A stretch of 64,000 nt of DNA, from NCBI RefSeq assembly GCF_900167435.1, contig NZ_FUWS01000010.1, positions 186,001 to 250,000 of the forward strand, in the 5' to 3' direction. The position numbers and the translations under genes are program-made. The DNA comes from Marinactinospora thermotolerans DSM 45154 (GTDB taxonomy: Bacteria > Actinomycetota > Actinomycetes > Streptosporangiales > Streptosporangiaceae). Shown here piece after piece: positions 50,706 to 59,284 of this stretch (its first letter is position 1; every line of letters starts with the position of its first letter). The notes under the pieces were generated by a model. That model had not been told where the DNA came from, did no database searches, and saw nothing but the letters and a program-made list of their open reading frames with translations.

Positions 50706-51941
50706 ATGTCGGCCCCCCTTCCCCCGCACCCCCCGTCCCCCGGCCCCCACTCCCGCGACAACGGGGACGGGCTCCCCGCCCGCGAACGGATCGGCGCCTG
50801 GTTCATCGGAGCCCGAGGTTCCGTCGCGACCACCGCGGCCGTGGGGATCTCGGCCCTCGGAGCCGGACTCGCCGACGTCACCGGCTGCGTCACCGAGCTT
50901 CCCGGTGTCGCAGGTCCCGACCTGCCCCTCCCCGGCGACATCGTCATCGGAGGACACGACATCACCGCGGTCCCGCTGGTCAAACGCGCGGAGGAGCTCT
51001 CCACAGCGGGCGTCCTCCCCGCCCACCTGCCCCGTGTGCTGGCCGGCCCGCTGGCCGACGTCGAGACCCGCCTGCGTCCCGGGATCCGCCACGTCGGGGC
51101 GGCGTCCCGGCGCGAGGCCGCCGACCGTGTCGAGGCCGACCTGCGCGCCTTCCAGGCCGAGCACCGGCTCGACCGCGTCGTCGTCGTCGACCTGTCGGCC
51201 ACCGAACCGCCCGCGCCCGTGGACGACGTGTTCGCCACGCCCGCGGCCTGGGAACGCGCGCTCGACGGCGGCGCCGCGGCGCCGCCGACCAGCTCGCTGT
51301 ACGCCTACGCCGCCCTGCGGGCCGGCTGTTCCTTCGTCGCCTTCACCCCCAGCCCGTCGATACGCCTGCCCGCGCTGACGACGATGGCCCGACAGATGGG
51401 GATCCCCTGGGCCGGGTCCGACGCCAAGACGGGGGAGACCCTGGTCAAGGCGGCGCTCGCGCCGATGTTCGCCACGCGCGCGCTGCGCGTCCGCTCCTGG
51501 TCCTCCGTCAACCTCCTCGGCGGGGGTGACGGCGCCACCCTGGCCGATCCCGACAACGCCGCCAGCAAGATCGCCTCCAAGGCCCGCGGGCTGGAGGCGA
51601 TCCTCGGCCACCCCGTCGAAGGCCCCCTGCACATCGACCACGTGCCCCACCTCGGCGACTGGAAGACCGCCTGGGACCACATCTCCTTCGAGGGCTTCCT
51701 CGAAGTGCGGATGAACCTCCAGTTCACCTGGTCCGGTTGCGACTCCGCGCTGGCCGCTCCCCTCGTCCTCGACCTCGTTCGCCTCATGAGCAGGGCGCAC
51801 CGGGCCGGAGAGAACGGTCCCGTGGGCGCGCTCGGCTTCTTCTTCAAGGACCCGGCAGGCAGCGACGAACACCGCCTGGCCGCCCAATGGGACGCGCTCG
51901 TCGCCTGGCGCGGCCGGCACGGAGCGGAGGGCCGGGCGTGA
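50706..51941 (+). CDS. Inositol-3-phosphate synthase (MIPS), first gene of the Ebo-like operon
   Basis: A 411-residue NAD-dependent myo-inositol-1-phosphate synthase, which cyclises glucose 6-phosphate. The dinucleotide motif is GARGSVATT near residue 35. Catalytic-core signatures are WAGSDAKTGETLVKAALAP, SWSSVNLLGGGDGATLADP, WKTAWDHISFEGFL and a C-terminal FFFKDP. The length fits bacterial and archaeal enzymes. It is the first of seven overlapping genes, in the slot where the classical Ebo cluster has EboD, a dehydroquinate-synthase-like sugar phosphate cyclase. Both are NAD-dependent cyclases giving carbocycles, so it probably makes the polar part of the product. The ATG at 50706 follows GAGGAGG. 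The GC-rich Pro tail of ~20 residues at the N-terminus is unusual. Confidence 0.93.
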   Translation: MSAPLPPHPPSPGPHSRDNGDGLPARERIGAWFIGARGSVATTAAVGISALGAGLADVTGCVTELPGVAGPDLPLPGDIVIGGHDITAVPLVKRAEELSTAGVLPAHLPRVLAGPLADVETRLRPGIRHVGAASRREAADRVEADLRAFQAEHRLDRVVVVDLSATEPPAPVDDVFATPAAWERALDGGAAAPPTSSLYAYAALRAGCSFVAFTPSPSIRLPALTTMARQMGIPWAGSDAKTGETLVKAALAPMFATRALRVRSWSSVNLLGGGDGATLADPDNAASKIASKARGLEAILGHPVEGPLHIDHVPHLGDWKTAWDHISFEGFLEVRMNLQFTWSGCDSALAAPLVLDLVRLMSRAHRAGENGPVGALGFFFKDPAGSDEHRLAAQWDALVAWRGRHGAEGRA

Positions 51942-52789
51942 AACCGGGCGACCTGGCCGAACTGGTACGTCTTCCGGCGGCGCTGACCGTGCCCGGTGAC
52001 ACGCTCGCCGGAGCGGCGGCGGCCGGCTGGCCGGACGGACGCCGTACCTGGGCCCTGCCGATCGCCTCGACCCTGCTCTACTGGGCGGGCATGGCGCTCA
52101 ACGACTACGCCGACCGGCACGTCGACGCGGTGGAGCGTCCCGAGCGGCCGATCCCCTCGGGGCGGGTACGCCCCCGCGAAGCGCTCGCGCTGGCCGCGGC
52201 GCTGACCGCGAGCGGCGTCACCGTCGCCGCCTGGGGCGGTGGACGGCCGGCGCTGCGGGTCGCCCTCCCCCTGACAGGGGTCATCTGGTGCTACGACCTG
52301 GTGGGACGGCGCGGCCCCCTCGGTCCGGCCCTCATGGCGGCGGCCCGTGGGCTCGACGTGCTCATGGGCGCGGGCGGGCGGAGGGCCGCTGTTCTTCCCG
52401 CCCTCGCCGTCGCCACGCACACCGCAGGACTGACCGCGTTGAGCCGTGGCGAGGTGCACGGCGCCTCCCCCGCCACCGCGCGCGCCGCTGTCGCGACCAC
52501 GCTCACCGCGGCCGTTCTCGGCGGGCTCCCCCGCAGGGCCTCCCCTCGCCCGGTCCTGGCGCCCGCTCTCGCCGCCCTGTTCGCCGCGTCCACCGGACGC
52601 GCGCAGGCCGCCGCCGCGCGCACGCCCGACGCCGACACCGTCCGCGCCGCGACCGGCGCCGGCATCCGCGGGATGATTCCCTTGCAGGCGTCGCTGCTGG
52701 CGCGGGCGGGGCACCCGGTCGCCGCGGTCGCCCTGGTCGCGGCGGTCCCGGCCGCGCGACGCGGGTTCCGGGCGGTGTCGCCGACGTGA
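51938..52789 (+). CDS. eboC: UbiA-type prenyltransferase, EboC-like
   Basis: A 283-residue integral membrane protein with about eight helices. The first Asp-rich motif of UbiA enzymes is clear: NDYADRHVD (Asn55, Asp56, Asp59, Asp63), followed by RPERPIPSGRV. The second motif is weak (WCYDLVGRRGPLGP). UbiA enzymes join prenyl diphosphates to aromatic or polyol acceptors in the membrane. The GTG at 51938 overlaps the MIPS stop as GTGA, with GGAGGG upstream. In this operon the likely acceptor is an inositol- or cyclitol-derived compound; this is inferred. Confidence 0.88.
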   Translation: MKPGDLAELVRLPAALTVPGDTLAGAAAAGWPDGRRTWALPIASTLLYWAGMALNDYADRHVDAVERPERPIPSGRVRPREALALAAALTASGVTVAAWGGGRPALRVALPLTGVIWCYDLVGRRGPLGPALMAAARGLDVLMGAGGRRAAVLPALAVATHTAGLTALSRGEVHGASPATARAAVATTLTAAVLGGLPRRASPRPVLAPALAALFAASTGRAQAAAARTPDADTVRAATGAGIRGMIPLQASLLARAGHPVAAVALVAAVPAARRGFRAVSPT

Positions 52790-53661
52790 GCCTGCGCTTC
52801 GGATACGGGACCAACGGTTTCGGCGACCACCGTCTCGACGACGCCCTCGCGGTCATCGCCGACCTGGGATACGACGGTGTGGCGCTGACCCTGGACCACC
52901 CCCACCTGGACCCCTTCGACGACCATCTCGCCGCGCGCACCCGTGAACTGGGCCGCCGTCTGTCGGGCCTGGGCCTGGCCGTCGTGGTCGAGACCGGGGC
53001 CCGCTACCTGATGGACCCCTGGCGCAAGCACGAGCCCACCCTGGTCTCCGCCACCGGCCGGGAACGGCGGGTGGAGTTGCTGCTGCGGGCGGTGCGCATC
53101 GCCGCGGAGCTGGGCGCCGAAGCCGTGTCGCTGTGGTCTGGCATCCTCCCCGCCGGAACACCCGAGCCCACCGGGTGGCGGCGGCTCCAGGAGGGACTCG
53201 GCCCCGTCCTGGACGAGGCGGCGCGGCGTGGGGTGCGGCTCGCCTTCGAACCCGAACCCGGGATGTTCGTCGACACCCTGGAGCGCGCCGTGGAACTACG
53301 GTCCCGTCTCGGTGCCCCCGAGCCGTTCGGGGTCACCCTCGACCTGGGGCACTGCGTGTGTAACGAACCGCTCGACGTCACGCGGACCGTCCACAGGGCC
53401 GGCCCGCTCCTCGCCAACGTCCAGGTGGACGACATGCGCCCGGGCGTCCATGAGCACCTGGAGCTCGGCACGGGCCAGCTCGACCTGGTGGGCGCGCTCG
53501 GCGCCCTGGTCGACGTCGGCTACACCGGGCTGGCCTCGATGGAACTGCCCCGGCACGGTCACGCCGCCCCGACGGTGGCGGCGCGCTCGATGACGGCGCT
53601 GCGCGCGGCGCTGGCCGAGGCCCTCGAACGACGTCACCAGCGGGTGGGAGGGGCGCGATGA
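52786..53661 (+). CDS. Sugar phosphate isomerase/epimerase TIM barrel (extra member of the Ebo-like operon)
   Basis: A 291-residue AP endonuclease 2-type TIM barrel, without signal peptide, so cytoplasmic. Metal-type residues occur in order: FEPEPGMFVDTLE, VTLDLGHCVC, VQVDDMRPGVHEHLELGTGQLD and ASMELPRHGH. The N-terminal RFGYGTNGFGDHRLDDALAV is the usual first strand and helix. The GTG at 52786 overlaps the prenyltransferase stop (GTGA). It is a different barrel from EboE (55273), so the operon has two such enzymes. It probably isomerises or epimerises the cyclitol intermediate or removes a hydrate; this is an inference. Confidence 0.87.
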   Translation: MSLRFGYGTNGFGDHRLDDALAVIADLGYDGVALTLDHPHLDPFDDHLAARTRELGRRLSGLGLAVVVETGARYLMDPWRKHEPTLVSATGRERRVELLLRAVRIAAELGAEAVSLWSGILPAGTPEPTGWRRLQEGLGPVLDEAARRGVRLAFEPEPGMFVDTLERAVELRSRLGAPEPFGVTLDLGHCVCNEPLDVTRTVHRAGPLLANVQVDDMRPGVHEHLELGTGQLDLVGALGALVDVGYTGLASMELPRHGHAAPTVAARSMTALRAALAEALERRHQRVGGAR

Positions 53662-54389
53662 GCGCGGAGGCCGGACATGGACCGCGCCTGCGGGACCTTC
53701 TGGCCCCGCCCGCGCGGCGGAGGCTGGACGAGCTGACCGCCGAGATCTCGGCCACCCCCTCGGCCGTCGCGACACGCTTTCCCGCCGCGGCGCGGCTGGT
53801 CGCCCGAGGCCCCGTCCGGCCCGGCGACCCCTCGGGTCTGCTCGGACCGACCCTGGAGGATCTCGTCCGCCTGGTCCTGCTGGAGGCGCTGCGCGACGCG
53901 CTCGCCGACGTCCCCGGCCGCCTCGCGCAGGAGGTCACCGCCCTCTACCGGTTCGGCGACTCCGATGAGAAGCGCGCCGTCCTGCGCGCGCTGGACCGCC
54001 TCGACATCGGCGAGACCGCCCACGACCTGCTCGGCGACGCCCTGCGCAGCAACGACCCGCGGTTGGTGGCCGCCGCGCTGGGCCCCGGTGGCCACCGCCA
54101 TCTCGACCAGGCCGGCTGGCGGCACGGCGTGCTCAAGTGCCTCTTCCTGGAGGTCCCCCTCGCCGCGGTGCACCGGTTGGCGGAGCGGGCGGACCCCGAA
54201 CTCGCCCGCATGGTCGGGGGGTTCGTCGTCGAACGGGTCGCCGCGGGACGCGGCGTCCCCGCCGACGCCTGGCGCGTGCTGGGGGACCACCCGCCGACGG
54301 TGCGCGCACTGCGCGCCGAACTGCGCTCGCCACACGCCGACCGCCGCACGGCGGCGGAGCTCGCCCTCGCCCAGCGGCGAGACGTCTGA
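53658..54389 (+). CDS. eboA: EboA domain-containing protein
   Basis: A 243-residue soluble, fully helical protein. The diagnostic stretch is EVTALYRFGDSDEKRAVLRALDRLD, then ALRSNDPRLVAAAL, then CLFLEVPLAAVHRLAERADPELARM. These match EboA, a protein of unknown activity found only in Ebo gene clusters. The ATG at 53658 overlaps the previous stop (ATGA). Its presence is what identifies the operon as Ebo-type. The role is unknown; as a HEAT-like helical protein it may be a scaffold. Confidence 0.85.
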   Translation: MSAEAGHGPRLRDLLAPPARRRLDELTAEISATPSAVATRFPAAARLVARGPVRPGDPSGLLGPTLEDLVRLVLLEALRDALADVPGRLAQEVTALYRFGDSDEKRAVLRALDRLDIGETAHDLLGDALRSNDPRLVAAALGPGGHRHLDQAGWRHGVLKCLFLEVPLAAVHRLAERADPELARMVGGFVVERVAAGRGVPADAWRVLGDHPPTVRALRAELRSPHADRRTAAELALAQRRDV

Positions 54390-54410
54390 CGTGCCTTGGG
54401 AGGAGACGGC

Positions 54411-55268
54411 ATGCGCATTTTCGACCCGCACATCCACATGACCTCACGGACCACCGACGACTACGAGGCGATGTACTCGGCGGGGGTGCGCGCCGTCGTC
54501 GAACCGGCCTTCTGGCTGGGCCAGCCCCGCACGAACCCGGGCTCCTTCCTGGATTACTTCGACGGCCTGGTCGGGTGGGAGCGGTTCAGGGCGGCCCGGT
54601 TCGGCATCCGCCACCACTGCGCGCTCGCCCTCAACCCCAAGGAGGCCAACGACCCGCGCTGCGCCGACGTGCTCGACGTCCTGCCGCGCTACCTGGCCAA
54701 GGACGGGGTGGTCGCCGTGGGCGAGATCGGCTTCGACTCGATGACCGCCGCCGAGGAGGAGGCGTTCGCGCGACAGCTGGACATGGCCGTGGCGGCCGAC
54801 CTGCCGGTCCTGGTGCACACCCCGCACCGGGACAAGGCCGCGGGGACCCGGCGGACCCTCGACCTGGTCGCCGCCTCCGGTATCGCGCCGGAACGCGTCC
54901 TCGTCGACCACCTCAACGAGACGACCGTGGACATCGTCGCCGCCAGCGGCTGCTGGATGGGGTTCTCGATCTACCCGGACACCAAGATGGACGAGTACCG
55001 CATGGTCCGCATCCTCGCCGAACACGGGCTGGACCGGATCCTCGTCAACTCCGCCGCCGACTGGGGGCGCAGCGACCCGCTGAAGACCGCCCGGACCGGC
55101 CGGGCGATGCTCGACCACGGATTCGACTCCGACGACGTCGACCGGGTGCTGTGGCGCAACCCGGTGGAGTTCTTCGGGCAGAGCGGCCGGCTCCTGCTCG
55201 ACGACGTCGCCCCCGACACCGGGGCGACCTTCGCCGGCAACTCCGTGCTGCGCGGCGGAGGGGAGTGA
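54411..55268 (+). CDS. eboB: TatD family metal-dependent hydrolase, EboB-like
   Basis: A 285-residue TIM-barrel hydrolase of the TatD/amidohydrolase superfamily. Metal ligands: HxH at DPHIHM (His7, His9), the Glu in VGEIGFDS, His in VLVHTPHRD, a second His in LVDHLN and Asp in NSAADWGRSDP. TatD proteins are nucleases, but the Ebo members form a separate group with unknown substrate. The ATG at 54411 has AGGAG six bases upstream. A TTG at 54396 in the same frame is not used, as it lies in the RBS. It is 21 bases after eboA. Confidence 0.88.
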   Translation: MRIFDPHIHMTSRTTDDYEAMYSAGVRAVVEPAFWLGQPRTNPGSFLDYFDGLVGWERFRAARFGIRHHCALALNPKEANDPRCADVLDVLPRYLAKDGVVAVGEIGFDSMTAAEEEAFARQLDMAVAADLPVLVHTPHRDKAAGTRRTLDLVAASGIAPERVLVDHLNETTVDIVAASGCWMGFSIYPDTKMDEYRMVRILAEHGLDRILVNSAADWGRSDPLKTARTGRAMLDHGFDSDDVDRVLWRNPVEFFGQSGRLLLDDVAPDTGATFAGNSVLRGGGE

Positions 55269-55272
55269 GCCG

Positions 55273-56445
55273 ATGCGGCTGCGCCACCCCGACGGCACGC
55301 TCGTGCACGTCGCCTACTGCACCAACGTCCACCCCGCCGAGGACCTCGACGGCGTCGTGGAACAGCTTCGGCGCTACGCGGCCCCGGTCCGGGCCACCCT
55401 CGGCCTTCCCCGTCTCGGGTTGGGATTGTGGCTGCCCGCTCCGCTGGCCCACCGCCTGGCCCGCGACCCCGGCGAGACCGCCCGGTTGAGGGCGGCGCTG
55501 ACGGGCTCGGGGCTGGAGGTGGTGACCCTCAACGCCTTTCCCTACTCCGGGTTCCACGATCCCGTCGTTAAGGGACGGGTCTACCGCCCCGACTGGACCG
55601 AGCCCGAGCGTCTGGCCTACACCCTCGACTGCGCGCGGGTGCTCACCGAGCTCCTTCCCGACGAGGCGCGTCGCGGCAGCGTCTCCACTCTGCCGCTGGC
55701 CTGGCGCGAACCGTGGGGGCCGCGGCACGCCCGGCTCGCCGCCGCGAACCTGGAACGGCTGGCCTCGGGACTGCGCGCGCTCGCCGCCGAGACCGGACGC
55801 CCCGTGCGCGTCGGCCTGGAGCCCGAGCCCGGGTGCCGGGTGGAGACCACCGGGGACGCCGCCAGGCTGCTCGCCGGAACCGACCACGCCCACATCGGCG
55901 TCTGCCTGGACACCTGCCACCTCGCGGTCGCCTTCGAGGAACCGGAGCGGGCCTTGAGCCGGCTCTCGGCGGCCGGTCTGCCGGTGGTCAAGGTGCAGGC
56001 CTCGGCGGCGATCCAGGCCGGCGCCCCGGACTCCCCCGCCGCCCGTTCGGCTCTGGCCTCCTTCGCTGAGGACCGGTTCCTGCACCAGGTGCGCGGGAGC
56101 ACCGCGGAGGGCGTCCGCGCCTGTGACGACCTGCCCGAGGCCCTGGGGGACGGCTCAGTCCTGGACGGCGCGGAGCCGTGGCGCGTCCACTTCCACGTTC
56201 CGTTGCACCGGGAGCCGATCGCCCCATTGGAGAGCACCCGGCGGCACTTGGAGCAGACCCTCTCGGCCTTGTTCGGGGGCGGTACCGCCGTCACCGACCA
56301 CCTGGAGGTCGAGACCTACACCTGGTCGGTGCTGCCCGAACGGCAACGCCCCCGCGACGCCCGGGGGCTGGTCGACGGCCTGGCCGGGGAGCTCGCCTGG
56401 GTGCGTGACCGGCTCGTCGGACTCGGACTGAAGGAGGAGACGTGA
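55273..56445 (+). CDS. eboE: Metabolite traffic protein EboE
   Basis: A 390-residue AP endonuclease-type TIM barrel with the EboE signature: VAYCTNVHPAEDLDGVVEQL, LGLGLWLPAPLAHRL, TLNAFPYSGFHDPVVKGRVY, GLEPEPGCRVETTGDA, GVCLDTCHLAVAF, HFHVPLHREP and VETYTWSVLPE. The family carries the name metabolite traffic protein because Ebo clusters have been tied to transport of secondary metabolites such as scytonemin precursors in cyanobacteria. The reaction is unknown. The ATG at 55273 starts just four bases after eboB. Confidence 0.9.
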   Translation: MRLRHPDGTLVHVAYCTNVHPAEDLDGVVEQLRRYAAPVRATLGLPRLGLGLWLPAPLAHRLARDPGETARLRAALTGSGLEVVTLNAFPYSGFHDPVVKGRVYRPDWTEPERLAYTLDCARVLTELLPDEARRGSVSTLPLAWREPWGPRHARLAAANLERLASGLRALAAETGRPVRVGLEPEPGCRVETTGDAARLLAGTDHAHIGVCLDTCHLAVAFEEPERALSRLSAAGLPVVKVQASAAIQAGAPDSPAARSALASFAEDRFLHQVRGSTAEGVRACDDLPEALGDGSVLDGAEPWRVHFHVPLHREPIAPLESTRRHLEQTLSALFGGGTAVTDHLEVETYTWSVLPERQRPRDARGLVDGLAGELAWVRDRLVGLGLKEET

Positions 56446-57821
56446 CCCGGCTGTTGGTGATCGACGTCGTCGGGCTGACCCCGGCCCTGCTGGAACACGC
56501 GCCACGGCTGAGCGCCCTGGCGGCGGAGGGGTGGAGCGCCCCTCTGAACACGGTGCTGCCGGCCGTGACCTGCTCCGTGCAGTCGACCTTCCTGACCGGT
56601 GGCCTCCCCCGCGACCACGGGATCGTCGGCAACGGATGGTACTTCCGCGACGTGGGAGAGGTCCATCTGTGGCGCCAGCACAACCGCCTGGTCGGCGGCG
56701 AGAAGGTGTGGGAGACCGCGCGCCGGCACCGGCCGGACTTCCGCACGGCGAACGTGTGCTGGTGGTACGCGATGGGCGCGTCCACCGACTGGACCGTGAC
56801 CCCCCGGCCGGTCTACCACGCCGACGGCCGCAAGTCCCCCGACTGCTACGCCCGGCCGGCCCGTCTCCACGAGGAGCTGACCCGGGACCTGGGGCCCTTC
56901 CCGCTCTTCCAGTACTGGGGGCCGACCGCGTCGCTGCGCTCGACCGAATGGATCGTGGCCGCCACCCGGCGCCTTCTGCCCCAGGCCGACCTCACCCTGT
57001 GCTACATCCCGCACCTCGACTACGACCTCCAGCGCCACGGCCCCCACGGCCCCGAGGCGATCGCGGCGGTACGCGCCGTGGACGCGGCGCTGTCCCCCCT
57101 ACTGGAGGACGCGCGGCGGCTCGGCGCGACCGTGGTGGCGCTCAGCGAGTACGGGATCACCCCCGCGTCGCATCCCGTGCACGTCAACCGGGCGTTGCGC
57201 GAGGCGGGACTCCTGGAGGTCTACACCCAGCACGGCATGGAGTACCTGGACCCCTGGGCGTCGAGGGCCTTCGCGGTCGCCGACCACCAGGTGGCGCACG
57301 TCTACGTCGCCGACCCGGCCGACCTCAGCGCGGTCGCCGATCTGTGCCGCGCCCTCCCGGGGGTGGACCTGGTGCTGGACCGCGCGGACCAGGCGGCCCA
57401 CGGCCTGGACCACGAACGGTCGGGGGAGCTGGTGCTGGTCGCCGAGCCGGAGGCCTGGTTCACCTACTACTACTGGTTGCGGGACGAGCGCGCCCCCGAC
57501 TTCGCGCGCGGGGTGGAGATCCACCGCAAGCCCGGTTACGATCCCGCCGAACTGTTCCTGGACCCCGCCGACCGGACGGCGCGGATCCGGGCGGGTATGG
57601 GGCTCGTCCGCAAGAAGCTGGGGCTGCGGTACGCGATGGACGTGGTTCCGCTCGACCCCGGTTGCGTCCGGGGAACCCACGGGCGGCTGCCGCAGGACCC
57701 CGCGCACGGACCGGTGCTGATCTGCGGGGACGGGTCCACGGCCCGCGCCGGGATGGCCGCGACCGAGGTACGCGACCTACTGCTGGAGCTGGCCGGGATA
57801 CCGGTAGCGGCCTCCGCCTGA
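56442..57821 (+). CDS. eboF: Nucleotide pyrophosphatase/alkaline phosphatase family protein, EboF-like
   Basis: A 459-residue alkaline phosphatase superfamily protein. The metal-binding Asp8 is in VIDVVG. The phosphorylated residue Thr43 is in PAVTCSVQST. PHLDYDLQRHGP gives Asp195 and His199. Where most nucleotide pyrophosphatases have a metal-binding Asp-His (DHGM), this protein has SEYGI, which I would expect in the EboF group rather than in canonical enzymes. The later PVHVNRAL and AHVYVAD segments complete the fold. It probably removes phosphate or a phosphodiester from the cluster product or its carrier. The GTG at 56442 overlaps the EboE stop. Confidence 0.88.
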   Translation: MTRLLVIDVVGLTPALLEHAPRLSALAAEGWSAPLNTVLPAVTCSVQSTFLTGGLPRDHGIVGNGWYFRDVGEVHLWRQHNRLVGGEKVWETARRHRPDFRTANVCWWYAMGASTDWTVTPRPVYHADGRKSPDCYARPARLHEELTRDLGPFPLFQYWGPTASLRSTEWIVAATRRLLPQADLTLCYIPHLDYDLQRHGPHGPEAIAAVRAVDAALSPLLEDARRLGATVVALSEYGITPASHPVHVNRALREAGLLEVYTQHGMEYLDPWASRAFAVADHQVAHVYVADPADLSAVADLCRALPGVDLVLDRADQAAHGLDHERSGELVLVAEPEAWFTYYYWLRDERAPDFARGVEIHRKPGYDPAELFLDPADRTARIRAGMGLVRKKLGLRYAMDVVPLDPGCVRGTHGRLPQDPAHGPVLICGDGSTARAGMAATEVRDLLLELAGIPVAASA

Positions 57822-57823
57822 GA

Positions 57824-57853
57824 GGCGGGCCCACAAGCGTCTTCGGGCCCGCC
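57824..57853. terminator. Bidirectional terminator between eboF and proA
   Basis: Perfect nine-base stem ggcgggccc / gggcccgcc with a 12-base loop. It starts three bases after the eboF stop and precedes the proA stop at 57868. Confidence 0.75.
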
Positions 57854-57867
57854 CACGATCATCCGGC

Positions 57868-59124
57868 TCAGCGCACGTGCCCGTCGCCGGTGATCACGTA
57901 CTTGGTGGAGGTCATCTCCGGCAGCCCCATGGGGCCACGGGCGTGGAGCTTCTGGGTGGAGATGCCGATCTCGGCACCGAACCCGAACTCGCCGCCGTCG
58001 GTGAAACGCGTGGAGGCGTTGACCATGACGGCGGTGGAGTCGACCCGTTCCACGAAACGCCGCGCGGCCGACTGGGAGTCGGTCACGATCGCCTCGGTGT
58101 GGGCGGTGGAGTAGCGCCGGATGTGGTCGACCGCCTCGTCGAGGGAGTCGACGACCTTGACCGCGAGGTCCAGGGACAGGTACTCGGTCGCCCAGTCGTC
58201 CTCGGTCGCCGGCACCACGTCGGCGTCGTAGGAGCGGGTCCGCTCGTCACCGTGGACGGTGACGCCGAGGTCCTTGAGTTCGGCCAGGACGGCCGGAAGG
58301 AAACGGTCGGCGATGGCGGAGTGGACCAGCAGGGTCTCGGCGGTGTTGCAGGTGGAGCAGCGGTGGGTCTTGGAGTTGACGGCGATGGCCACCGCCTTGC
58401 CCAGGTCGGCGGCCTCATCGACGTAGACGTGGCAGTTGCCCTCGCCCGTCTCGATGACGGGCACCGTGGACTCGCGCACGACGGTCTGGATGAGTGAGCC
58501 GCCGCCGCGGGGGATCAGCACGTCGACCAGGCCGCGCGCCCGCATCAGGGCTTGGGCGGAGTCACGCCCGGTACCGGGGACCAGCTGGACCGCGTCGACC
58601 GGCACCCCGGTGCCCTCCAGCGCTTCGCGGAGGACCCGCACGATGGCGGTGTTGGAGGCGTAGGCCGAGGAGGAGCCCCGCAGCAACGCCGCGTTGCCGC
58701 TCTTCAGGCAGAGCGCGGCGGCGTCGACGGTGACGTTGGGACGCCCCTCGTAGATGATGCCGATGACGCCGAGGGGAACCCGGATCTGGCGCAGTTCCAG
58801 ACCGTTGGGCAGGGTCCGACCGCGTACGACCTCGCCCACCGGGTCGGGGAGTTCGGCGATCGCGCGCACGGCGTCGGCGATGGCCTCGATCCGCCGCGGG
58901 GTGAGCGCGAGCCGGTCGATCATGGCCTCGGCCGCACCGGACTCGCGCGCGCGGGTGATGTCCTCGGCGTTGGCCGCGACGATCTCGTCGACCTGTTTGA
59001 CCAGCGCCTCGGCCATGGCCAGCAGCGCGGCGTCCTTGACCGCCCTGCTGAGCGGGGCGAGGTCGACGGCGGCGTCCTTGGCGCGCCGCGCGACCGCGTG
59101 GACATCCCGCTCGATGTCGCTCAT
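57868..59124 (-). CDS. proA: Glutamate-5-semialdehyde dehydrogenase (gamma-glutamyl phosphate reductase)
   Basis: A 418-residue ProA, NADPH-dependent second step of proline synthesis. Aldehyde-dehydrogenase features: [20 protein letters not shown], the catalytic cysteine in [31 protein letters not shown] and the C-terminal [20 protein letters not shown]. The ATG at 59124 is chosen, with GGAG seven bases upstream; the frame open to 59217 is Arg/Pro-rich. TATATC near 59220 is a possible -10 for a separate proA promoter. Downstream of proB on the same strand (160-base gap). Confidence 0.97.
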   Translation of the reverse strand: MSDIERDVHAVARRAKDAAVDLAPLSRAVKDAALLAMAEALVKQVDEIVAANAEDITRARESGAAEAMIDRLALTPRRIEAIADAVRAIAELPDPVGEVVRGRTLPNGLELRQIRVPLGVIGIIYEGRPNVTVDAAALCLKSGNAALLRGSSSAYASNTAIVRVLREALEGTGVPVDAVQLVPGTGRDSAQALMRARGLVDVLIPRGGGSLIQTVVRESTVPVIETGEGNCHVYVDEAADLGKAVAIAVNSKTHRCSTCNTAETLLVHSAIADRFLPAVLAELKDLGVTVHGDERTRSYDADVVPATEDDWATEYLSLDLAVKVVDSLDEAVDHIRRYSTAHTEAIVTDSQSAARRFVERVDSTAVMVNASTRFTDGGEFGFGAEIGISTQKLHARGPMGLPEMTSTKYVITGDGHVR

Positions 59125-59284
59125 GTGAGTTCTCCGCTCTCTTCCCTTGGAGCCCAGCGCCGATGGACGAGGACCTCCGAAACGGAGGGGTCTCCCCGCA
59201 GACCCCGGTGACAGCACGATATAGCGCCGCCCTTTCGGCGCCCAGGCTTTTGCCCGACCCTCGCGGACGCCGGGGTCCCCTCGT

